Assembly (NCBI GenBank): GCA_964625885.1
Contig: CAZVBM010000016.1
Location: 1-15,726 of the forward strand
Length of the DNA: 15,726 nucleotides
Reading direction: 5' to 3'
From: CAZRIZ01 sp964625885
GTDB lineage: Bacteria; Patescibacteriota; Saccharimonadia; Saccharimonadales; Saccharimonadaceae
The notes under the pieces were generated by a model. It saw only the letters and a program-made list of their open reading frames with translations, was not told the origin of the DNA and did no database searches. This document shows positions 1 through 6,215 of the stretch, piece after piece. The translations under genes and the position numbers were made by a program. Each line of letters starts with the position of its first letter. Position 1 is the first letter of the stretch.

Positions 1-400
1 CTTCTGATAAGAATCTAGGATAGATGATTTCGGTTTTTGGGTCTATAAAACCACACTCATCAACTTCAGCTAAACCATGAGTGGTTTTGGATAAGTCTAT
101 GTCTAAATAATCATCAGCATTTGTTACTTCAAAAAAGAATTCTAGATAGTCACCACTCTCTCCGTTGTTAAACTGCTGCACGGCCATCAGTCGGCCAACG
201 ACCGGTTCAACTCCAGTTTCTTCAATCATTTCTCGCACCACGGCCTGGTTGACCATCTCACCAGTCTCAACACGGCCACCAGGCAAACACCACCAATTTC
301 TTTTTGGCTTATCAGGGCCGTCTTTTAATTTTTGTGCAAATATCTTGCCATCTTTGTAAATGACGGCACGCGAACTAATACCCTTGCGCTTATCATTCAT
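1..400 (-). CDS. Nudix hydrolase, C-terminus cut by window edge
   Basis: Nudix-family pyrophosphohydrolase, expected to cleave a nucleoside diphosphate linked to another group using Mg2+; the substrate cannot be told from sequence. The reverse strand reads from ATG at 400 through the left edge without a stop (133 codons seen). A complete Nudix box lies at residues 42-64: G42, E48, R56-E57, E60-E61, G63-V64, matching Gx5Ex7REUxEExGU exactly. It is preceded by the usual strand ending WWCLPGG. All Mg2+-binding Glu residues are present, so it should be active. It is divergent from the HAD gene, 70 bp away. There is no SD; the -10 box sits 6 nt before the ATG, so the mRNA is probably leaderless. 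Seen: box and start. Inferred: cytoplasmic housecleaning or nucleotide metabolism role. Confidence 0.9.
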   Translation of the reverse strand, partial: MNDKRKGISSRAVIYKDGKIFAQKLKDGPDKPKRNWWCLPGGRVETGEMVNQAVVREMIEETGVEPVVGRLMAVQQFNNGESGDYLEFFFEVTNADDYLDIDLSKTTHGLAEVDECGFIDPKTEIIYPRFLSE

Positions 401-406
401 GGTCTA

Positions 407-436
407 ATTGTAGCACCAGAAAGAACACCCAGCCAA
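407..436 (-). promoter_or_regulatory. Leaderless promoter of the Nudix gene
   Basis: On the minus strand, TTGGCT (431-436) and TACAAT (407-412) are separated by 18 nt. Only 6 nt lie between TACAAT and the ATG at 400, so transcription should start at or next to the start codon. Confidence 0.6.
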
Positions 437-441
437 GATTG

Positions 442-453
442 AGAATTAATTCT
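442..453. repeat. 12-bp palindrome between divergent promoters
   Basis: AGAATTAATTCT is a perfect 12-bp palindrome in the 70-bp gap between the Nudix and HAD genes, lying between their two promoters. It could be an operator shared by both. It is AT-rich and short, so chance is possible. Confidence 0.3.
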
Positions 454-455
454 TG

Positions 456-464
456 TGGCATAAT
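456..464 (+). promoter_or_regulatory. Extended -10 promoter of the HAD gene, leaderless
   Basis: TGgCATAAT is an extended -10 element (TG at 456-457, hexamer 459-464). Six nt separate it from the ATG at 471. No good -35 is visible at 16-18 nt, which fits an extended -10 promoter. No SD precedes the gene. Confidence 0.55.
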
Positions 465-470
465 TAGAAC

Positions 471-896
471 ATGAACAAATTGAAAAAACTTAATATCTAT
501 CTCGACGTTGACGGAGTTTTACGCGGAACAGCTTCGCCAAAAGAATACATTGTTAAGCTTTTAAAACACTGTTTGGAACACTATCAAACTTCAACTTACT
601 GGCTGACAACACACTGCAAACACGGCGAGAACCGAGTTGAGCGAGCACTGCGTGGCGAGCTTCCTGATGAATTAGTCGAGCAAATATGCAATGCGTTTCA
701 AGCAGCTGACTGGGACGTACTTAAAACCGACGCGATTGATTTTGATAGCGACTTTGTTTGGTTTGACGACAATCTACTTTGGAGCGAGAGAGCTGTGCTG
801 GAAAAGCACGACGCGCTAGATAAATTCTTTAGAATGGATCCACGGGACCCGGAGATGGCGCAAAGAGCTCTAGAGTTTTTGAGAAACAAAGACTGA
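471..896 (+). CDS. Small HAD-superfamily hydrolase-like protein
   Basis: 141-aa protein with the HAD-fold signature motifs. Motif I is D12-V-D14-G-V-L with nucleophile Asp12 and acid/base Asp14. Motif II is the Thr in WLTTH (Thr46 or Thr47) at the end of a hydrophobic strand. Motif III is probably Lys85. Motif IV is D99-D100 in VWFDDN. It is shorter than most HAD phosphatases (about 200 aa or more) and has almost no cap insertion between motifs I and II, as in the capless C0 type that act on large or polymeric substrates. Substrate unknown. It starts at ATG 471 behind an extended -10 with a 6-nt gap and no SD. It is divergent from the Nudix gene, and both are predicted phosphate-bond hydrolases. 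The M16-like gene follows 45 bp downstream but has its own promoter. Confidence 0.82.
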   Translation: MNKLKKLNIYLDVDGVLRGTASPKEYIVKLLKHCLEHYQTSTYWLTTHCKHGENRVERALRGELPDELVEQICNAFQAADWDVLKTDAIDFDSDFVWFDDNLLWSERAVLEKHDALDKFFRMDPRDPEMAQRALEFLRNKD

Positions 897-905
897 AACA
901 TACTC

Positions 906-929
906 TAACATTTGTAGAAAAAAATGTTA
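906..929. repeat. 8-bp inverted repeat abutting the M16-gene -10 box
   Basis: TAACATTT (906-913) and AAATGTTA (922-929) are perfect 8-bp inverted arms around an 8-nt loop, ending one base before the TATAAT at 930. The position is right for an operator controlling the downstream gene. It could instead be a weak, AT-only terminator for the HAD gene. Confidence 0.4.
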
Positions 930-935
930 TATAAT
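930..935 (+). promoter_or_regulatory. Consensus -10 of the M16-like gene, leaderless
   Basis: TATAAT is followed by 6 nt and then ATG at 942. This argues that 942 and not the upstream in-frame ATG at 924 is the start, because the 924 ATG lies upstream of the -10 box and would not be transcribed from it. No convincing -35 was found. Confidence 0.55.
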
Positions 936-941
936 TCGATC

Positions 942-1868
942 ATGACACCACTGCTCCAAACCAATTATTTAGACACTAGAGGTTATGATTGGGACTTATC
1001 GCATTTGTATGAACATTGCTTCATAACAAGCTTTTACAATTTCGTTCAAGATAAAGGTTTTTACCCACAACATATCGGATGGATTAATGCTAACAATTTT
1101 GAAGAGGTTACTTTCTTTGAAGCTGGCTTTTATGATCCGGAGGTTCAGAAATTATTTAAAGAATTTATGGAAAATACACCTGAGTTTAGCGACGAAGTTA
1201 TTGCTGGCGAGCTAAATGTTATGAATGCCGAGGGGTTTGGGTATCATAAAATTACCGACCATGACGAATTAAAAAGGCAATTCGGTGAATTATCGGCTCG
1301 CAACTTCGACAGATTATATTCGAAAGTTAAGCGCCAAAAAGTCATTACATTCTCCAAAAAACCACGCGACTTCATAAAGATTAGCACCAGAATAACCCTC
1401 AGGAGCAACGATGACAGCTTAAAGAGACTGTTTAGTCGGGCGTTTATATTCTTTTTAGATGAGGTTTACTATAAAATCCGCAGCGAGTACTCTATTTTTG
1501 GTTTGGCGAATTCATTCATTCCTAGAATCAGAAGACGAGGCGACAAAAATATGTTCTTTATTGATGTTGCTTATATCAACAAAAAATTTTGGAATGAAAA
1601 AGAAATTAATAACCTTGCAAACAATACTGCCCAGCAAATCGATTTCGTAAAAATCAAATCAGCCGTTCAAAAACATATGGTTGCCCTGACTAACTATCCA
1701 GCCTGGCAAAGTCACATGACCGATCGCTATCGTCACACCGGCATGATAGTCGAAAACCGAGAAATCGGCAAGCTCTGTACGATTGACAATCTAAAACTGA
1801 TTCAAAAGAATTTACAAATTGAAGTCTATAAAGCTAGGCCATCTGAAGATGGCTGGATAGAGTACTAA
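942..1868 (+). CDS. Compact M16-family (inverzincin) metallopeptidase homologue
   Basis: 308-aa protein resembling M16 zinc peptidases (pitrilysin, insulysin, mitochondrial processing peptidase families). The inverted zinc motif HxxEH is present as H21-L-Y-E24-H25. About 72 residues later GELNVMNAE supplies E90 and E97. These have the same 7-residue spacing as the two conserved glutamates of pitrilysin (E162 and zinc ligand E169, about 77 residues after its second His). The intervening WINANNFEEVTFFEAG matches the usual Asn/Thr-rich strand after the zinc helix. All zinc ligands are therefore kept, so activity is plausible. At 308 aa it is shorter than typical M16B proteins (about 410-450 aa), so the second domain must be reduced. 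No signal peptide or membrane segment is seen, suggesting a cytoplasmic location. The start at 942 is chosen from the leaderless promoter. Family call is by eye. Confidence 0.75.
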   Translation: MTPLLQTNYLDTRGYDWDLSHLYEHCFITSFYNFVQDKGFYPQHIGWINANNFEEVTFFEAGFYDPEVQKLFKEFMENTPEFSDEVIAGELNVMNAEGFGYHKITDHDELKRQFGELSARNFDRLYSKVKRQKVITFSKKPRDFIKISTRITLRSNDDSLKRLFSRAFIFFLDEVYYKIRSEYSIFGLANSFIPRIRRRGDKNMFFIDVAYINKKFWNEKEINNLANNTAQQIDFVKIKSAVQKHMVALTNYPAWQSHMTDRYRHTGMIVENREIGKLCTIDNLKLIQKNLQIEVYKARPSEDGWIEY

Positions 1869-1894
1869 AACAAGCGACCAGACAGCTTGTTTTT
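1867..1894 (+). terminator. Rho-independent terminator after the M16-like gene
   Basis: Arms AAAACAAGC (1867-1875) and GCTTGTTTT (1885-1893) form a 9-bp stem with a 9-nt loop, followed by T. The stem begins inside the stop codon. Confidence 0.65.
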
Positions 1895-1896
1895 AA

Positions 1897-1925
1897 TTGA
1901 CACGTACGGCACAATATTTTAATAT
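1897..1925 (+). promoter_or_regulatory. Strong promoter of the zinc-ribbon gene
   Basis: TTGACA (1897-1902), a 17-nt spacer and TAATAT (1920-1925). Transcription should begin near 1932, giving a leader of about 50 nt. That leader holds a possible 6-bp stem (AGATTT 1931-1936 with AAATCT 1952-1957) just before the SD AAAGGAG at 1966-1972. Confidence 0.75.
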
Positions 1926-1982
1926 AGAGAAGATTTAGGTTACCTGATCTAAAATCTGCACATTGAAAGGAGTGGTTATGAA

Positions 1983-2753
1983 ATGTTGTGTGCTAGCGAA
2001 GTTGATATCCTGCACGAAGAGGTAATCAAGGCTCTTAAAGACCAGCAGACGGCTTATAGGCTGATGAAAGACCTAGAGCAAAAACGCTCGGTAACGAACG
2101 CTCTACTAAAAGCCAGCTGGGAGACTGTCGAATCAACTGGGAGGGGCATAGATTATGCTCGCGAAGTTGAAAAACAAGAATGGGATTCATATTTAAACGC
2201 GAGAGATGAGTTATCCTACTGCCTCTATGTGGTAGCTGGACTATACGACCGCACCCGTAGGGCGATGGACGAGGCGCTGGACCAGTCCAGGGCAGCCAAA
2301 CGAAGTGGAGAGATGGCAGAGGCTGAGATGTGTCTGCAAGAAGCAAGCCACCAAAAAAGCGAGAAAGCAAAGCTCGCCTCAGAGATACGCTACTTGACCA
2401 TGACGATAGAGGCTATGACGCCACCGACAGAGCTTGCTGACGACTTCCAAAGACGTAAGGCTGATTTCGCTGAGGCCGCAAGGCACCACAAGGCGATGCA
2501 GGCAAGCTACAGCTCTGCTACAATCCAACACAGCGTCGCTCAGTACGACTTCTTCTGTGCGCAGGAGCGCTTGAGCGCCGCCAAAGAAGCCTATCGTCAA
2601 GCGACAGGAACAGAAGCTCAAGCCGAGTGGGTCGCCAGAACCTGCAAAAGGTGCGGCAAGGAATTTAATATCCATGCGGACTGGGAGTACCCACCAAACT
2701 ACTGTGATGACTGCAAGAGAAACTATAACAAGCCAGTTGAGCAGCAGTCATAA
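1983..2753 (+). CDS. Coiled-coil protein with C-terminal zinc ribbon
   Basis: 256-aa soluble protein of unknown role. Residues about 5-210 are Ala/Glu/Lys/Gln-rich, with long predicted helices and coiled-coil-like heptads. The C-terminus carries two CxxC knuckles, C221-C224 and C241-C244, 16 residues apart. The pattern CKRCGKEF and YCDDC is like small probable zinc-ribbon domains that bind a structural zinc; nucleic acid or protein binding is possible. SD AAAGGAG (1966-1972) precedes two ATGs: 1978 opens a 15-codon frame ending TAA at 2025, and 1983 opens this gene. No in-frame ATG, GTG or TTG lies between the SD and 1983, so 1983 is the start. The gene stands alone between a strong promoter and a strong terminator. 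This expression style differs from the leaderless genes to its left, hinting at high expression or later arrival. Confidence 0.75.
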   Translation: MLCASEVDILHEEVIKALKDQQTAYRLMKDLEQKRSVTNALLKASWETVESTGRGIDYAREVEKQEWDSYLNARDELSYCLYVVAGLYDRTRRAMDEALDQSRAAKRSGEMAEAEMCLQEASHQKSEKAKLASEIRYLTMTIEAMTPPTELADDFQRRKADFAEAARHHKAMQASYSSATIQHSVAQYDFFCAQERLSAAKEAYRQATGTEAQAEWVARTCKRCGKEFNIHADWEYPPNYCDDCKRNYNKPVEQQS

Positions 2754-2776
2754 ACCACACAGCCAAACCATATTAT

Positions 2777-2801
2777 AAAAGCTAGGCGCCGCCTAGCTTT
2801 T
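2777..2801. terminator. Bidirectional terminator, 12-bp arms
   Basis: AAAAGCTAGGCG (2777-2788) and CGCCTAGCTTTT (2790-2801) are perfect inverted arms flanking one base. A/T tracts on both sides make it usable by both converging genes, the zinc-ribbon gene and the sulfotransferase gene. Confidence 0.85.
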
Positions 2802-2816
2802 AAATTTAAACGCTGG

Positions 2817-4814
2817 TTAAAATTTAACTAGCTCACCAGTATCGTAGACTTTGTCGCCGATTGAGATGTAGATGCGGTATTCGCCTGATAAATCGGTAGC
2901 ATTAACATAATTAACAGGGACGGCGGTTTCGCCACTGCTTTGGTGCTCGTAATTCATAATATCAATACAAAGCGCCTGGCTTTCAGTCTCTTTGTCAACT
3001 GGCATACGATAAGTTAATTGCTGCTTTTTGTTACCGCCCCTAAGTGATAAGCGAACGATTGACTTTTTGTCAAACTCACCGGTCATGACCAGACGATCAT
3101 ATTCACGTTTGAGCTCAATTTTATGTTTCTCGTATTCTTCATCAACTGGACGAGCTTTGTTGAGTGGAATATTGCTACATAGTTCAGTGGCTGGCAATCT
3201 ACCTAGCTGAACCGCTTTACCTAGTTGCAAATTTATATCCTGCGCCACATAAACCGGCATCTTTTCAGCCCGATAATAGTTTTGGTCAACCACTAACTCA
3301 AAAACAACCTGATTATTCAAGATTTCCGTAGTATAGCTACGCAACATATCAGCACCGATTATGGCAGCTGGTAGATTTGACGGCACGCCATCTTTGGAGT
3401 TAACGCCGCCGGAGTGCACTAGGAAGTGGCCAGCACCTAAATAGTCATTGTCGGAGATATACGGTGAATAGTAGTTTGCGCCACGCTCTTTACCGTACTG
3501 CCAGATCTGCTCAATAGTCTTGGCTGTACGATTGACTCGATAGATCACCGAGCGACTATAACTCTTCTCAGCCGGAACTTGCTTATCTGGGTTCTTGGTC
3601 TTATTATTGCCGTTATCAAAAATCATAATGTCGCCATTTGGTAAGACTTTGGCGGCATGCTGCTCCCACTGCCATTCAAAATTGCTACCGACAGGTTTCA
3701 AGAAGTATTCCTGCATATCTTCTGACCAACCATCAGGGCTGCCGATGATATATTTCAAGCTGGAGTCCTTGTAGCTAAGCACGGCTACGGCATCTTGGTG
3801 CCGACCAGACAAAATCAACTCATCACGCTCTTCGTCAAGCCAAACTGAGTTGTTATGAAACCAGTCATCAGCCGTCCAGGCGATTGACTTGCCAGTGTCC
3901 ATCGACCAGATCTTGCTAAGATCAATTGTTTTGACGACATTACCGGTACCATAGTCAATCTCAACCACTACATCCTCAACCGTTTTGCGACCGTCTTCGA
4001 TACCGTCCGTCGCTACTATAAAATTACCATTTTTGCGTTGGTATATATCATGATGATAACCACCAGGAATGGTATATTCACGATAAACCTTACCCAAAAG
4101 ATCCATCTCATAAAAGCCAGTATTGTAGTAGGGAGCACGCGATAATCGCTCGGTACTTAGTATCAGGCGACCATTTTTAACCCGTTTAACCTCCCAGCCA
4201 AAATCTTCGGTTAGATACCAGCGCAAATCGCCGTTGACATCATAGGCTGAAGTCTTGGCATTAGCCGAAGACGGCGTCAAGAAATACAAACTGTTTGTTA
4301 GGCGAGTTTTATCGGCCTTAACTTCAATAACTTTTGGAAACTCCTCCGGTAAAGCCCCAGCTTTAATCGCCAACGTCTTAGTCCGATCACCAACCTTAAT
4401 TTCAACCTGAGTCTCCTCCCCGGCATAAAGTCCGTAGATTGGCAAACGATGCTCAGTCGTTTCATTGAAAGTGTGCTCAAAACTCGTAAGGGCATCTTTA
4501 CCGATAACTTTAACATGGACACCAACTGGCTTGTCGGTTTTAAACATAACCAGAGCGGTTAGGGGTGACAAGCCGTACGGGTTGACGACAATCTTTGGGT
4601 TTCCAAAAGTGGCATCATCAATGGTTAATTTTTCCTCGAGCTCTAGTTGTTTTTCTACCAAGCTAGACTCGACTTTGACTGGTTGAACTTTTATTGGCTG
4701 CTTGGCCGTGGCAATCAACCAGATTACCACTGCCGACACAATCAGTAGCAAGGCGCCGCCAATAATCAACCATTTTTTTAAGCCCTTCTTTGTATCTAAC
4801 GATTTCTGTTCCAT
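2817..4814 (-). CDS. Membrane-anchored arylsulfate sulfotransferase (ASST family)
   Basis: 665-aa homologue of bacterial arylsulfate sulfotransferase, which moves sulfate from a phenyl sulfate ester to another phenol through a sulfo-histidine, outside the cytoplasm. Residues 1-13 are basic, 15-36 form one membrane helix acting as a signal anchor. Residues about 60-155 resemble the N-terminal beta domain (NPYGLSPLTALV at 78-89). The propeller follows, with candidate active-site residues H255 (GYHHD), H320 (WFHNN), R338 (SGRHQ) and H386 (EQHAAK). H320 to R338 is 18 residues, the same as H356 to R374 in E. coli AssT; H386 would be the sulfated His. The C-terminus (about 545-665) is an extra beta-rich region holding the only two cysteines, C546 and C616, so the catalytic-domain disulfide of E. 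coli AssT is absent and no Dsb gene is nearby. SD AGGGGAG lies 3 nt before ATG 4814. It is divergent from the CYTH gene. Confidence 0.88.
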   Translation of the reverse strand: MEQKSLDTKKGLKKWLIIGGALLLIVSAVVIWLIATAKQPIKVQPVKVESSLVEKQLELEEKLTIDDATFGNPKIVVNPYGLSPLTALVMFKTDKPVGVHVKVIGKDALTSFEHTFNETTEHRLPIYGLYAGEETQVEIKVGDRTKTLAIKAGALPEEFPKVIEVKADKTRLTNSLYFLTPSSANAKTSAYDVNGDLRWYLTEDFGWEVKRVKNGRLILSTERLSRAPYYNTGFYEMDLLGKVYREYTIPGGYHHDIYQRKNGNFIVATDGIEDGRKTVEDVVVEIDYGTGNVVKTIDLSKIWSMDTGKSIAWTADDWFHNNSVWLDEERDELILSGRHQDAVAVLSYKDSSLKYIIGSPDGWSEDMQEYFLKPVGSNFEWQWEQHAAKVLPNGDIMIFDNGNNKTKNPDKQVPAEKSYSRSVIYRVNRTAKTIEQIWQYGKERGANYYSPYISDNDYLGAGHFLVHSGGVNSKDGVPSNLPAAIIGADMLRSYTTEILNNQVVFELVVDQNYYRAEKMPVYVAQDINLQLGKAVQLGRLPATELCSNIPLNKARPVDEEYEKHKIELKREYDRLVMTGEFDKKSIVRLSLRGGNKKQQLTYRMPVDKETESQALCIDIMNYEHQSSGETAVPVNYVNATDLSGEYRIYISIGDKVYDTGELVKF

Positions 4815-4877
4815 TTTCTCCCCTTTGTCACTAAACTACTTTTGATTTGTGGCTATGTTTAAAAACCCATTGCCCTT

Positions 4878-4906
4878 ATTTTAACAAATTAACATTAGCA
4901 TTACCA
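4878..4906 (-). promoter_or_regulatory. Extended -10 promoter of the sulfotransferase gene
   Basis: On the minus strand TGGTAA (4901-4906), a 17-nt spacer and TAAAAT (4878-4883) preceded by TGt. The predicted start near 4871 gives a leader of about 57 nt with an SD. Confidence 0.5.
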
Positions 4907-4945
4907 GCTAGCAGCTTGGTAGACAAGGTAAAATTGTAATGCTAA
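4895..4945. repeat. Nested inverted repeats between two divergent promoters
   Basis: TTAGCATTAC (4895-4904) and GTAATGCTAA (4936-4945) are perfect 10-bp inverted arms 31 bp apart. Inside are smaller ones: TTACC (4901-4905) with GGTAA (4927-4931), and an ACCAGCT/AGCTTGGT near-hairpin centred about 4912. The left arm overlaps the sulfotransferase -35 and spacer; the right arm overlaps the CYTH extended -10. This is the layout of a shared operator with two half-sites or two repressor sites. The regulator is not in the window as far as can be told. Confidence 0.55.
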
Positions 4946-4948
4946 ATT
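4920..4948 (+). promoter_or_regulatory. Leaderless extended -10 promoter of the CYTH gene
   Basis: TAGACA (4920-4925), 17-nt spacer, TAAATT (4943-4948) preceded by TGc. Six nt then separate it from the ATG at 4955. No SD is present. Confidence 0.55.
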
Positions 4949-4954
4949 ATTAGT

Positions 4955-5599
4955 ATGACAAAAAACGACAAGAAAAATCCGGAAAAACAATATAGCAAAA
5001 GTGTCTTAGTTATACTAACCACGCTAGCGTTAATAGTCGGTGCACTAATCACTACATTAATACACACCTACCTTAGTCAGCCTTCAAATGAGGCAGCGAG
5101 CGATCAAGAGATCGAACGAAAATGGTTAGTAAACCCAGACGACCTGCCATTTGACATCGCCGAAAGCGCCAGAGACAGTTGGCAAATTAAACAAACTTAT
5201 TTGAATTTTTCACCAGAGATCCGCGTACGAGAGATTACGGAGAAAAGTGGTAAAACCTACTGGATGATGGCCGTAAAATCCGATATGACCGTTGATGGCA
5301 TGAGCCGAACTGAAAAAGAATGGTACATTGAAAAAGACGAATACGAAAACTTATTAACTAAAACCGAACCAAACACCAAGACCATCTCTAAAACTCGCTA
5401 CAGTGTTTACAGAGATGGTATGCGCTATGAGTATGATATTTTTCACGATCAATTAGATGGTTTGGTTTATATGGAGATTGAATTTGATTCAGTTGAAGAG
5501 GCTAATAAGTTTGTCGCACCCAACTACATCACCAAAGATGTCACTGCTGATAAACGCTACAAGAACCAGAGCCTAGCACGGTTCGGCATGCCAAAATGA
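4955..5599 (+). CDS. Membrane-anchored CYTH (triphosphate tunnel) domain protein
   Basis: 214-aa protein: basic N-terminus (1-15), one membrane helix (about 17-40), then a CYTH domain (about 50-212). The ExExK signature is E52-I-E54-R-K56, followed by IRVRE, a KEW strand and MEIEFDS near the end. These are the charged strands that line the triphosphate tunnel. CYTH enzymes cleave or cyclise triphosphates (class IV adenylate cyclase, thiamine triphosphatase, inorganic triphosphatase); which one applies cannot be told. By the positive-inside rule the basic tail stays in the cytoplasm and the CYTH domain lies outside, which is unusual for a family that normally works in the cytoplasm. It starts at ATG 4955 with no SD. 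It is divergent from the sulfotransferase and convergent with the 165-aa anchored protein, separated from the latter by a terminator. Confidence 0.88.
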   Translation: MTKNDKKNPEKQYSKSVLVILTTLALIVGALITTLIHTYLSQPSNEAASDQEIERKWLVNPDDLPFDIAESARDSWQIKQTYLNFSPEIRVREITEKSGKTYWMMAVKSDMTVDGMSRTEKEWYIEKDEYENLLTKTEPNTKTISKTRYSVYRDGMRYEYDIFHDQLDGLVYMEIEFDSVEEANKFVAPNYITKDVTADKRYKNQSLARFGMPK

Positions 5600-5607
5600 T
5601 AGAAACC

Positions 5608-5637
5608 TAAAATAGCTACCGTACGGTAGCTATTTTA
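5608..5637. terminator. Bidirectional terminator, 30-bp perfect palindrome
   Basis: A perfect palindrome with arms TAAAATAGCTACCGT and ACGGTAGCTATTTTA. Its outer A/T tracts suit termination from both the CYTH gene and the converging 165-aa gene. Confidence 0.85.
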
Positions 5638-5651
5638 AGACTTGGTTATTT

Positions 5652-6149
5652 TTAGTGAGTTAGCTCTTTTGGTAAGCCCTCGTAAGTATAGCCAGCCTCC
5701 ATCTCACAACCAGTTTCGGTGCATTGACCGATTCGCTTCCAGGCGCCGTCCTTTTTGTGCCAAAAATAGTTCACGCCACCCATGCCAGGAACTTCATAGC
5801 CGCGATCCTGTGAATAGACAATCGGCAACGGCGAAGTGCTAGCATAATCTTCGTGAATCTTGTGAATGATTGGCAACCAATAAGTAGCTACGCCAGAGCC
5901 CTTCATTTGCTCTTCTGTCAGAGACTTTAGAATTAATTCGTCATCAATCTCAACACCCTTGATGCAATCAGTAAGCGACGTTTGCTTTTCCAGAGTGACG
6001 ATTTTTTGATCTTTCTCAGCTACGCTTTGCTTGGCCTTAGCTAGTTCGCCATCTTTCCAGAAAAAGACGCCAGCAGCACCAGCCAACAGCCCAACAATTA
6101 GGGTCAGAGCGGCAATCAGACCAGTCTTTGATTTAGGTTGTGGTTCCAT
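5652..6149 (-). CDS. Membrane-anchored protein of unknown function
   Basis: 165 aa, no family recognised. The N-terminus (KSK) is followed by a membrane helix at about 10-31, ending AAGVFFW. A short charged coiled-coil stretch follows (about 33-57). A predicted extracytoplasmic domain of about 105 residues contains C62, C143 and C148. C143 and C148 sit in QCTETGC and could form a disulfide or bind a ligand. The aromatic strand NYFWHKKDGAWKRIG resembles a generic beta hairpin of secreted domains and gives no specific call. SD AAGGAG (6154-6159) lies 4 nt before ATG 6149. It is downstream of the LamG-like gene on the same strand but has its own promoter. Location in a run of envelope genes suggests a surface role; this is inference. 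Confidence 0.72.
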   Translation of the reverse strand: MEPQPKSKTGLIAALTLIVGLLAGAAGVFFWKDGELAKAKQSVAEKDQKIVTLEKQTSLTDCIKGVEIDDELILKSLTEEQMKGSGVATYWLPIIHKIHEDYASTSPLPIVYSQDRGYEVPGMGGVNYFWHKKDGAWKRIGQCTETGCEMEAGYTYEGLPKELTH

Positions 6150-6174
6150 AATTCTCCTTACGTTTATTAATTTA

Positions 6175-6202
6175 ATGATATCACGGGTTGACGTAAGACC
6201 AA
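6175..6202 (-). promoter_or_regulatory. Promoter of the 165-aa anchored protein
   Basis: On the minus strand TTGGTC (6197-6202), 16-nt spacer, TATCAT (6175-6180) preceded by TGa, an extended -10. The leader would be about 20 nt and holds the SD. Confidence 0.5.
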
Positions 6203-6215
6203 AGCGACGAGTAAA

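Noticed and set aside
924..941. Upstream in-frame ATG giving a 314-aa M16-like protein
   Set aside because: It lies upstream of the TATAAT at 930-935, has no SD, and adds residues outside the family pattern.
2035..2675. Long minus-strand open frames of 111 and 98 codons opposite the zinc-ribbon gene
   Set aside because: Low-complexity shadow translations without SD or promoter; the plus-strand gene has all the expression signals.
6157..6197. 7-bp inverted repeat CTTACGT/ACGTAAG upstream of the 165-aa gene
   Set aside because: One arm overlaps the SD and the other the -35 region, so it cannot form in the RNA. Arms this short are likely by chance.
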